Assembly: GCA_025548565.1 (NCBI GenBank)
Contig: JAJLPB010000004.1
Location: 248,001 to 312,000, forward strand
Length of the DNA: 64,000 nt
Direction: 5' to 3'
DNA from: Rugamonas sp. A1-17
Lineage (GTDB): Bacteria; Pseudomonadota; Gammaproteobacteria; Burkholderiales; Burkholderiaceae_D
In this document: piece after piece, positions 34,626 through 41,454 of the stretch
How the letters are laid out: each line of letters starts with the position of its first letter
How positions within the stretch are numbered: the first letter of the stretch is position 1
Position numbers and translations under genes: made by a program
Notes under the pieces: generated by a model
Told to the model about the DNA's origin: nothing
The model's database searches: none
The model's input: only the letters and a program-made list of their open reading frames with translations

Positions 34626-34928
34626 TCAGTCCGATTTAATTCGCTTCAACTCGGTATAGAAATTCTCGTGCGATCCCAAGCTTAGGAGTACTACGGAGAC
34701 TGGTTGGAACTTTGTGGGGTGAAGCTGATACGCCAGCAAAACCTCTTGCTTGTTAATCTTGAACTTGTACACAAAAATCCCGGCCAGATCGCCTTTCTTC
34801 TCTTCCCCAATTGCTGAGTCGTTGGCAACAGCCTTCACCGCCTTATCTACAGCGGTCTTCTCCTTAGCGTGGAGCTTTTTAACTGCCTTCGCGAAAGTCG
34901 GGGTGACAAGCACTTCGAGCACGGTCAT
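34626..34928 (-). CDS. RelE/ParE-fold toxin
   Basis: A 100-residue basic protein. The pattern VTPTFAKAVKKLHAKEKTAVDKAVKAV, GEEKKGDLAGIFVYKFKINKQEVLLAYQL and VVLLSLGSHENFYTELKR is that of the RelE/ParE/HigB fold, ending in the HENFY helix typical of many mRNA-cleaving members. Its ATG overlaps the antitoxin stop (ATGA, 34925-34928), the normal order of antitoxin then toxin. It has lower GC than the flanking genes, as expected for a mobile toxin-antitoxin module. Confidence 0.88.
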   Translation of the reverse strand: MTVLEVLVTPTFAKAVKKLHAKEKTAVDKAVKAVANDSAIGEEKKGDLAGIFVYKFKINKQEVLLAYQLHPTKFQPVSVVLLSLGSHENFYTELKRIKSD

Positions 34929-35146
34929 TCCCCGAACTTGTATGGGGTCAGCATTCCGGCCTTCGCTTCTTGAGCGGCGAGAAGCGTATCCTTGATGAAC
35001 TGGAGAGGTAAGCCGGGATTCTCGTCCACCAACTTGCCCAAGCGCGCCCAGTATTCAATCTGCTTCGGCACAGAGCGGTGCTCAGCCGCCGCGTGTGGCT
35101 TGGCCATCTCCACTAAGTCGTCCGATAATTTCAATGCAATTGACAT
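34925..35146 (-). CDS. ParD-like antitoxin
   Basis: A 73-residue protein with strong ribosome site GGAGGTGA before the ATG. MSIALKLSDDLVEMAKPHAA is a ribbon-helix-helix type N-terminus, followed by HRSVPKQIEYWARLGKLVDENPGL, which fits the ParD-like antitoxin family. The C-terminal 25 residues should wrap the toxin encoded by the overlapping next gene. It would also repress the pair. Two direct TTTGCAACC repeats lie 39-57 bases upstream. Confidence 0.87.
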   Translation of the reverse strand: MSIALKLSDDLVEMAKPHAAAEHRSVPKQIEYWARLGKLVDENPGLPLQFIKDTLLAAQEAKAGMLTPYKFGE

Positions 35147-35184
35147 GATTTCACCTCCAGGTTCGAGGTATCAGTGTGTCACCG

Positions 35185-35203
35185 TTTGCAACCTTTTGCA
35201 ACC
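35185..35203. repeat. Direct repeats upstream of the ParD/RelE pair
   Basis: Two copies of TTTGCAACC start ten bases apart (35185 and 35195), so they lie on the same face of the helix. They are in the promoter region of the toxin-antitoxin pair and could be ribbon-helix-helix binding sites. A 5-bp GC hairpin follows toward the lysR stop. Confidence 0.4.
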
Positions 35204-35229
35204 CGCCAAAGGCGGCGCAGCGCTGGATT

Positions 35230-36120
35230 CTACGCAGGATCGATCATTCCCAGATGCTCCCGCAAGAAATCAATGAAGCGCTGTATCTTCGCTGGCAGCA
35301 GGCGCGTTTCCGTCAGGGCGTAGACGGGAATCGGCGTGGCCTGCCACTCCGGCAGCACGCGGCGCAGCCGCCCGGCGGCTACGTCGTCGGCGGCGATATC
35401 CCTGGCCAGGATGGCGATGCCCATGCCGCGCGTGGCGAGACGCTGAATCATAGTGACGCTGTTGAGCAAAAATCGGCCGCCCACCACGACCTCCTCCCGG
35501 CTCTCCCCCTGAAGCAAAGACCACCTGTCGGGCTCGGAGGCGCGTAGCCTGAGGCACTCATGCCGCGCCAGGTCGGCCACCTGCTTGGGCTCTCCCGCCG
35601 CGTCCAGGTAGGCGGGCGATGCGTAGAGATAGCGCGGCAGGACGGCGAGCCGGCGCGCGATCAAGTTCGAGCTCGGCGGCTCGCCCATGCGGATCGCCAC
35701 ATCGACCGGCTCCGTGACCAGGTCAACCGGCCGCGCGCTCAGGTCCAATTCAAAACGGATGCCGGGATAGCTGCGGGCGAACTCGGCGATCAATGGCGCC
35801 AGGAAGATGTTGGCGAAACCCTCCGGCATCGAAGCGCGCAAGACGCCGCTTGGCTGCGCCAGCATTTCGCCGAGCTGCTCGTGCGCCAGGTTGGCTTCGT
35901 CGACGATGCGCTTGCAGCGTTCGAAATACAGCTGGCCGGATTCGGTCAATTCGATCTTGCGCGTCGTCCGATGCAGCAGCCGCAGCCCGATCGATTTTTC
36001 CAGCGCAGTGACGCGCCGCGACAAGGTGGAATTCGGCACGCCGGTGGCGACGGTCGCGCCACGAAAACTCATCGCTTTGACGACCTCCACGAAGAGCGCC
36101 ATGTCGTTCAATATTTTCAT
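35230..36120 (-). CDS. LysR-family transcription regulator
   Basis: A 296-residue LysR regulator. The N-terminal winged helix (about 1-62) has FVEVVKAMSFRGATVATGVPNSTLSRRVTALE, and the effector domain covers about 90-290. It is divergent from the pirin-isochorismatase pair, with a 9-7-9 inverted repeat between them, so it most likely controls that pair and itself. It belongs to the DsdC/PA0477-like group that often regulates pirin or quinone-stress genes. Effector is unknown. Confidence 0.92.
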   Translation of the reverse strand: MKILNDMALFVEVVKAMSFRGATVATGVPNSTLSRRVTALEKSIGLRLLHRTTRKIELTESGQLYFERCKRIVDEANLAHEQLGEMLAQPSGVLRASMPEGFANIFLAPLIAEFARSYPGIRFELDLSARPVDLVTEPVDVAIRMGEPPSSNLIARRLAVLPRYLYASPAYLDAAGEPKQVADLARHECLRLRASEPDRWSLLQGESREEVVVGGRFLLNSVTMIQRLATRGMGIAILARDIAADDVAAGRLRRVLPEWQATPIPVYALTETRLLPAKIQRFIDFLREHLGMIDPA

Positions 36121-36133
36121 GAAGATTGCGTCA

Positions 36134-36158
36134 AAAATGGATCAGTTATATCCATTTT
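36134..36158. promoter_or_regulatory. LysR-type operator between the lysR and pirin genes
   Basis: AAAATGGAT (36134-36142) and its exact reverse complement ATCCATTTT (36150-36158) are separated by seven bases. The dyad is 14 bases from the lysR start and 65 bases from the pirin start. It contains the A-N11-T type symmetry seen at LysR sites. A second short repeat, ATGCAT-CA-ATGCAT, lies at about 36177-36190. Confidence 0.6.
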
Positions 36159-36222
36159 CACACATTTACTTCGAATATGCATCAATGCATGATAACGCCT
36201 CACCGTCACTGAGGAGCAGCAC

Positions 36223-37086
36223 ATGACCCGGCCCACCATCGCCCAACTGCGGACCATGAATCTCGGCAGCCACTTCCGCGCGTACTCGTTGCGGGGCGGC
36301 GCGGCGGCCGAGCCGATCGATCCCATCCTCGGCGTTGATCACGCCTGGGTCAGCGCACCCACGTTTCCGCCGCATCCGCACGCCGGCTTCTCGGCGGTCT
36401 CGTATCTGTTTCTCGACTCGGAAACCGGCATCGACAACCGGGATTCCCTCGGCAACCGCAACCTGATCGCCCCGGGCGGCCTGCACTGGACCGCCGCCGG
36501 CCGTGGCCTGATGCACGAAGAGGTTCCCGTCGTGACCGGCAAAACCGTTCATATGCTGCAAGTCTTCGTCAACCTCGCCCGCGCGCGACAGGCCGACGCG
36601 CCGCACGCGCTCAGCCTGGCGCCGGAGGATGTGCCTGTCGTGCAGCTGCCCGGCGCGAAGGTGCGCGTGCCGCTCGGCAGCTTCGGCGAGACGCACTCCC
36701 CGCTGCGCCCGCCGACCGCGATTACCCTGCTCGATATCAGCCTTGACGACGGCGCCGAACTGACCGTGCCGGTTCCTGCGGGCCAGAGCGCCTTCGTCAT
36801 GCCGATCCACGGCGAATTGTCGGTCAACGGGCAAACATATGAACTCGACAAATTCACGCTGCCGGCGTTTCCAGCGCAGGAGGCACCGCACGCGATCTCG
36901 CTCGCGGCCGTCCGGGGCAGCGCCAAGGCCGTGGTGTTCACCGGTACTCCGCTGCAGCAGCCGGTGCATTGGCAAGGCCCGATGGCGCTCGCGTCGCCCG
37001 AGGCGCTCGCCGCCGCCATCGCGGCTTATCAACACGGCGATTTCGGCACTTTGGACTCCCCCATTGCGCCGGCAAATCACGCGTAG
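36223..37086 (+). CDS. Pirin family bicupin protein
   Basis: A 287-residue pirin. ATG 36223 follows GAGGAGC. Metal ligands equal to the canonical set are present: H51 and H53 in PPHPHAGF, H98 and E100 in LMHEE. A second cupin follows (about 170-280). Pirins of this type act as quercetinases or redox-sensing regulators. Gene order LysR, pirin, isochorismatase-family hydrolase is frequent in quinone or aromatic stress loci. Which role applies cannot be told from sequence. Confidence 0.92.
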   Translation: MTRPTIAQLRTMNLGSHFRAYSLRGGAAAEPIDPILGVDHAWVSAPTFPPHPHAGFSAVSYLFLDSETGIDNRDSLGNRNLIAPGGLHWTAAGRGLMHEEVPVVTGKTVHMLQVFVNLARARQADAPHALSLAPEDVPVVQLPGAKVRVPLGSFGETHSPLRPPTAITLLDISLDDGAELTVPVPAGQSAFVMPIHGELSVNGQTYELDKFTLPAFPAQEAPHAISLAAVRGSAKAVVFTGTPLQQPVHWQGPMALASPEALAAAIAAYQHGDFGTLDSPIAPANHA

Positions 37087-37117
37087 GACCACCATTCAAC
37101 CCCAAGGAGAAATCACC

Positions 37118-37696
37118 ATGACCTTCCAGAGATTCACCAGCGACAACGCCGCCCTTTTGCTGATCGACCATCAGGTCGGCACGATGGGCTGGGTCAAGTC
37201 CACCACCTTTGATGAAATGAAACGCAACGCGCTGATCCTGGCCCAGGCGGCCAAGATCCTGAAGCTGCCGACCGTGCTGACTTCCAGCATGGAAGAAGCC
37301 GCCCAAGGTCCGTTGCTGAGCGAGCTGGAGACCATCTTGCCGGCCGAGTTCGCCGCCCGCATCAAGCGCCTGGGCATCGTCAATGCCATGGACGATGAAC
37401 ACTTCGCCGCCGCCGTCAAGGCTACCGGTCGCAAGCGCTTGATCCTGGCGGGCGTGACCAATGACGTGTGCACGGTCTATCCGGCGTTAAGCCTGGTGGG
37501 CATGGGTTACGAAGTACAAGTGGTTGCCGACGCCGGCGGTTCGCCGACCAAGATGGCCGACGACATCGCGCTGCGCCGCATGGAGCGCGCCGGCGTCACG
37601 CTGACCACAACCAATCAGCTGATCGCTGAACTGGCGGGCAGCTGGGCCACGCCGGAAGGCAGCCAGCTGGTCCAGGTGTTGATGGTCGGCGGGTAA
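37118..37696 (+). CDS. Isochorismatase-family cysteine hydrolase (YcaC-like)
   Basis: A 192-residue enzyme. I chose ATG 37118, with AAGGAGA seven bases upstream, over the long upstream extension that overlaps the pirin gene in another frame. The catalytic triad Asp17 (LLIDHQVG), Lys84 (IKRLG) and Cys118 (GVTNDVCTVYPAL) is intact. YcaC-like members hydrolyse unknown amides. It lies 31 bases after the pirin gene and is likely in the same operon under the LysR regulator. Confidence 0.92.
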   Translation: MTFQRFTSDNAALLLIDHQVGTMGWVKSTTFDEMKRNALILAQAAKILKLPTVLTSSMEEAAQGPLLSELETILPAEFAARIKRLGIVNAMDDEHFAAAVKATGRKRLILAGVTNDVCTVYPALSLVGMGYEVQVVADAGGSPTKMADDIALRRMERAGVTLTTTNQLIAELAGSWATPEGSQLVQVLMVGG

Positions 37697-37701
37697 GGAG
37701 A

Positions 37702-38262
37702 TTAGTGGCTGTCCGTGTAGAAGCACCGCCCGCAAGCCTGGCGGTAGCTTTCATTGCCGCCGATGCTGATCTGCTCGCCTTCCTTCAGGCGCTTGCCGTT
37801 CTCGTCGACGCGGATGTTCATGGTGGCCTTCTTGCCGCAGCTGCAGATGTTCTTGAGCTCTTCGATATCGTCGGCCAGCGCCAGCAGATAGGCCGAGCCG
37901 GGGAATGGCTCGCCGCGAAAGTCCGTGCGCAGGCCGTAGGTGATCACCGGGATGCCGCGCACCTGCGCCAGCTGGTGCAACTGCTGCACCTGCCGCGTGC
38001 TGAGGAACTGCGCCTCGTCGATCAGCAGGCAGGCGATCTTGCGGTCGATCGCATCGAGGAAATTGGTGTCCGCATCGAACACCTCGGTCTGCCGCTGCGG
38101 CCCCAGCCGCGACGTCACCTGCCCCACGCCGTAGCGGTTGTCGATGGCGGCGGTGAACAGGCGCACCTGCTGGCCCTGCTCTTCATAGTTGTGCGCCACT
38201 TGCAGCATCGCGGTGGATTTGCCTGCGTTCATCGCAGAATATCGGAAATAAAGTTTAGCCAC
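37702..38262 (-). CDS. tdk: Thymidine kinase, type II
   Basis: A 186-residue cytosolic enzyme that phosphorylates thymidine with ATP. P-loop SAMNAGKST (residues 9-17), catalytic Glu83 in LLIDEAQFL and the zinc site with CSCGKKA and the later QACGRCF are all present. The length is right for bacterial Tdk. It stands alone and is convergent with the isochorismatase gene with five bases between stops. Confidence 0.97.
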   Translation of the reverse strand: MAKLYFRYSAMNAGKSTAMLQVAHNYEEQGQQVRLFTAAIDNRYGVGQVTSRLGPQRQTEVFDADTNFLDAIDRKIACLLIDEAQFLSTRQVQQLHQLAQVRGIPVITYGLRTDFRGEPFPGSAYLLALADDIEELKNICSCGKKATMNIRVDENGKRLKEGEQISIGGNESYRQACGRCFYTDSH

Positions 38263-38457
38263 TACTGCCCCTTTTGAAGAGCGCGATTATAAACCGTCGT
38301 TCTTGAAAAAGGCGCATACTGGCCGTTGTCCTTTTCGCATATAGAAACTCGAAAACATTCGTTTCCAGCGCTTATCGAGCGGCCTACCATCCGCTCTTTA
38401 CAAAAAAGCACGGACGGACACAATCCTCCCGTGCCGACAGTTCGCAAGGAGAATCGT

Positions 38458-39825
38458 ATGCCCACCCCCGCATTATTCACACTCATCGGCAACACCCCGC
38501 TGGTCCAGGTCACCCGCCTGGACACCGGCCCCTGCCAGCTGTTCCTCAAGCTCGAATCGCAGAACCCCGGCGGCTCGATCAAGGACCGCATCGGCCTGTC
38601 CATCATCGAAGCGGCCGAGGCCGACGGCCGGCTGCAACCGGGCGGCACCATCGTCGAAGCCACCGCCGGCAACACCGGCCTGGGCCTGGCGCTGGTCGGC
38701 CGCCTCAAGGGCTACCGCGTGCTGCTGGTGGTGCCGGACAAGATGTCCACCGAAAAAGTGCTGCACCTGAAGGCGCTCGGCGCCGAGGTGCGCACCACCC
38801 GCTCCGATGTCGGCAAGGGCCACCCGGACTACTATCAGGACTACGCCGCCCGCCTGGCGCGCGAGCTGCCCGGCGCCTTCTTCGCCGACCAGTTCAACAA
38901 CCCGGCCAACCCGCTGGCGCACGAAACCACCACCGGTCCGGAAATCTGGGAGCAGATGGGTCATGAGCTGGACGCCATCGTGGTCGGCGTCGGCTCGGGC
39001 GGCACGCTGGCCGGGCTGACCAACTACTTCCGCAAAGCCGCGCCGCAGGTCGGCTTCGTGCTGGCCGATCCCAAGGGTTCCATCCTGGCCGAATACGTCG
39101 ACACCGGCCGCGTCTCCGACACCAGCGGCTCGTGGGCGGTGGAAGGCATCGGCGAGGACTTCATCCCCGCGATCGCCGACCTGAGCGGCGTACGCAAGGC
39201 CTACACCATCACCGACCAGGAAAGCTTCGACAGCGCCCGCAGCCTGCTGCGCGCCGAAGGCATCCTGGGCGGCTCGTCGACCGGCACGCTGCTGGCCGCC
39301 GCGCTCAAGTACTGCCGCGAGCAAACCACGCCCAAGCGCGTGGTCACCTTCGTGTGCGACACCGGCACGCGCTACCTGTCCAAGGTCTACAACGACGGCT
39401 GGATGCACGACCAGGGCCTGCTGCGGCGCGAACCGCTGCACGACCTGCGCGACCTGATCGGCCGCCGCCACGACGAGGGCGACGTCGTCAGCGTCTCCCC
39501 CGGCGACACGCTGCTGACCGCCTTCAACCGCATGCGCAGCACCGACGTGGCGCAGTTGCCGGTACTGGAGAACGGCAAGCTGGTCGGCATCATCGATGAA
39601 TCCGACCTGCTGCTCAAGGTCGACAACCACGCCGAACAATTCTCCAGCCTGGTCGGCGCGACGATGACATCCCGCCTCGAGACGCTGCACCCGAGCGCCA
39701 GCGTGCAGGCGCTGCGCAGCACGCTGGACCGGGGCCTGACCGCCGTGGTGGCCGATGCCGACGCCTTTTATGGCCTGATCACCCGCTTCGATTTGTTGAA
39801 CCATTTGAGAAGGACTTTATCTTGA
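38458..39825 (+). CDS. cbs: Cystathionine beta-synthase
   Basis: A 455-residue PLP enzyme. ATG 38458 has AAGGAGA seven bases before it. The PLP Lys42 is in PGGSIKDRIGL, the phosphate loop is GVGSGGTLAG, and EATAGNTG binds substrate. Two CBS domains (about 335-455) form the C-terminal regulatory part, which separates it from plain cysteine synthase. It joins serine and homocysteine to cystathionine, the first step of reverse transsulfuration. The gamma-lyase gene starts inside its stop codon. A GAGCGG/CCGCTC hairpin at 38377-38396 lies in its leader. Confidence 0.93.
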   Translation: MPTPALFTLIGNTPLVQVTRLDTGPCQLFLKLESQNPGGSIKDRIGLSIIEAAEADGRLQPGGTIVEATAGNTGLGLALVGRLKGYRVLLVVPDKMSTEKVLHLKALGAEVRTTRSDVGKGHPDYYQDYAARLARELPGAFFADQFNNPANPLAHETTTGPEIWEQMGHELDAIVVGVGSGGTLAGLTNYFRKAAPQVGFVLADPKGSILAEYVDTGRVSDTSGSWAVEGIGEDFIPAIADLSGVRKAYTITDQESFDSARSLLRAEGILGGSSTGTLLAAALKYCREQTTPKRVVTFVCDTGTRYLSKVYNDGWMHDQGLLRREPLHDLRDLIGRRHDEGDVVSVSPGDTLLTAFNRMRSTDVAQLPVLENGKLVGIIDESDLLLKVDNHAEQFSSLVGATMTSRLETLHPSASVQALRSTLDRGLTAVVADADAFYGLITRFDLLNHLRRTLS

Positions 39826-41000
39826 GCCAACCGCACAAAAAAGCCGCCCTGGCGACGCGCGTGATCCACGCCGGCCAATCGCCCGACCCATCGACCGGCG
39901 CCATCATGCCGCCGATCTACGCCACTTCCACCTTCGTGCAGGACAGCCCCGGCGTGCACAAGGGACTGGACTACGGCCGCTCGCACAACCCCACCCGCTG
40001 GGCGCTGGAGCGCTGCGTGGCCGACCTGGAAGGGGGCGCGCAGGGCTACGCCTTCGCCTCCGGCCTGGCGGCGATCTCGACCGTGCTGGAACTGGCCGAC
40101 GCCGGCGCCCACATCATCGCCGGCGACGACATGTACGGCGGCACCTACCGCCTGTTCGAGCGCGTGCGCCGCCGCAGCGCCGGCCACGACTTCACCTACG
40201 TCGACCTGACCAACCCGGAAAACCTGCTGGCCGCGATCAAGCCCGAGACCAAAATGGTGTGGGTCGAGACGCCGACCAACCCGATGCTCAAGCTGGCCGA
40301 CCTGAAGGCGATCGCCAAGATCTGCCGCGAGCGCGGCATCATCGCCGTGGCCGACAACACTTTCGCCAGCCCGCTGGTGCAGCGCCCGCTGGAACACGGC
40401 TTCGACATCGTGGTGCATTCGACCACCAAGTACCTGAACGGCCACTCGGACATCATCGGCGGCATCGCCGTGGTGGGCGGCGAGCCGCACCAGCAGGCGT
40501 GGAGCGAGCAGCTTGGCTTCCTGCAGAATTCGGTGGGCGCCATCGCCGGGCCGTTCGACAGCTTCCTGGCGCTGCGCGGCGTGAAGACGCTGGCGATCCG
40601 CATGGAACGCCATTGCCGCAGCGCGCTGGAACTGGCGCGCTGGCTGGAGCAGCAGCCGGAAGTACGCAAGGTTCACTACCCCGGCCTGGAGTCGCATCCG
40701 CAGCACGAACTGGCCAAGCGCCAGATGGACGGCTTCGGCGGCATCATCTCGATCGACCTGAAGACCGACCTGCCGGGCGCGCGCCGTTTCCTGGAAAGCT
40801 GCTCGGTGTTCGCGCTGGCCGAGAGCCTGGGCGGCGTCGAAAGCCTGATCGAGCACCCGGCCCTGATGACGCACGCCACCATCCCGCCGGCGCAACGCGC
40901 CAAGCTGGGCATCGGCGACGGGCTGATACGGCTGTCGGTCGGAATCGAGGATATAGAGGACTTAAGGGCCGATATTCGCCGTTCGCTCGATGCGATTTAG
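39822..41000 (+). CDS. Cystathionine gamma-lyase type PLP enzyme
   Basis: A 392-residue Cys/Met-metabolism PLP enzyme. It starts at TTG 39822, which overlaps the cbs stop (TTGA) and has GAAGGA before it; no ATG fits. PLP Lys203 is in HSTTKYLNGHSD, and Tyr105 and the RSHNPTRWALE segment are typical. With cbs it completes methionine-to-cysteine reverse transsulfuration and can release hydrogen sulfide. MetB or MetC activity cannot be ruled out from sequence, but the coupling with cbs favours gamma-lyase. Confidence 0.92.
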   Translation: MSQPHKKAALATRVIHAGQSPDPSTGAIMPPIYATSTFVQDSPGVHKGLDYGRSHNPTRWALERCVADLEGGAQGYAFASGLAAISTVLELADAGAHIIAGDDMYGGTYRLFERVRRRSAGHDFTYVDLTNPENLLAAIKPETKMVWVETPTNPMLKLADLKAIAKICRERGIIAVADNTFASPLVQRPLEHGFDIVVHSTTKYLNGHSDIIGGIAVVGGEPHQQAWSEQLGFLQNSVGAIAGPFDSFLALRGVKTLAIRMERHCRSALELARWLEQQPEVRKVHYPGLESHPQHELAKRQMDGFGGIISIDLKTDLPGARRFLESCSVFALAESLGGVESLIEHPALMTHATIPPAQRAKLGIGDGLIRLSVGIEDIEDLRADIRRSLDAI

Positions 41001-41040
41001 GTGCTAGTATCCGGGCATTGCGTAATCAGCCTGAGAGCTC

Positions 41041-41454
41041 ATGGAATTCCTCTTAATCATCATTGGCGTAGTGGCCATAGGCGCCATCTACTCGATCGGC
41101 GTGGCCAGCGCCAAGCCGGTGCCGGGCAGCGACTTCTACAAGGTGTCGAAGGATGGCCGCGTGCTGGCCGCCGGCGGCCCCAAGGTGACGGCGCTGCGGC
41201 CCAAGGTCACGCCGGAAGGCTTGATGGTGAAGCTGCGCAATGGCCAACGCACCGGCGAATTCCTGGTGCACGACCTGGTGGCCGAAGTCCACCTGCCCAA
41301 TCCATCGGGCCTGAAGAACGTGCGCCACAAGGACGGCAACCGGCGCAACAACAAGGTCGAGAACCTGGCATGGATCCGGGAGCCCGCCCAGGCGCCGGCG
41401 CCCGAAGCGCCGCAAGCCATGCCGCCCGAGGAGCAGCCTCAATCGCCGGGGTGA
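41041..41454 (+). CDS. Membrane-anchored HNH-fold protein
   Basis: A 137-residue protein. Residues 3-23 form a membrane helix (FLLIIIGVVAIGAIYSIG). The rest matches the HNH_3 homing-endonuclease-like unit: FLVHDLVAEVHLPNP, VRHKDGNRRNN and KVENLAWI, keeping H77, H96 and N108 of the nuclease motif. Normally these proteins are soluble phage or intron nucleases with the same VH-LVA...H-DGN...ENL-W layout. The membrane anchor is unusual. Its 3' end overlaps the convergent acylase gene by 16 bases. Function is unknown; DNA cleavage at the membrane, for example during uptake, is speculation. Confidence 0.75.
   Translation: MEFLLIIIGVVAIGAIYSIGVASAKPVPGSDFYKVSKDGRVLAAGGPKVTALRPKVTPEGLMVKLRNGQRTGEFLVHDLVAEVHLPNPSGLKNVRHKDGNRRNNKVENLAWIREPAQAPAPEAPQAMPPEEQPQSPG

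Noticed and set aside
34123..36120. A genomic island around the toxin-antitoxin genes
   Set aside because: The toxin-antitoxin genes are lower in GC, but there is no integrase, tRNA, direct-repeat boundary or insertion sequence. The flanking genes have normal composition, so small independent insertions are the simpler view.
38377..38396. GAGCGG/CCGCTC hairpin before cbs as a SAM or SAH riboswitch
   Set aside because: A single 6-bp stem with an 8-base loop lacks the multi-stem core of SAM or SAH aptamers. It is followed by only three T, so it is not a clear terminator either.
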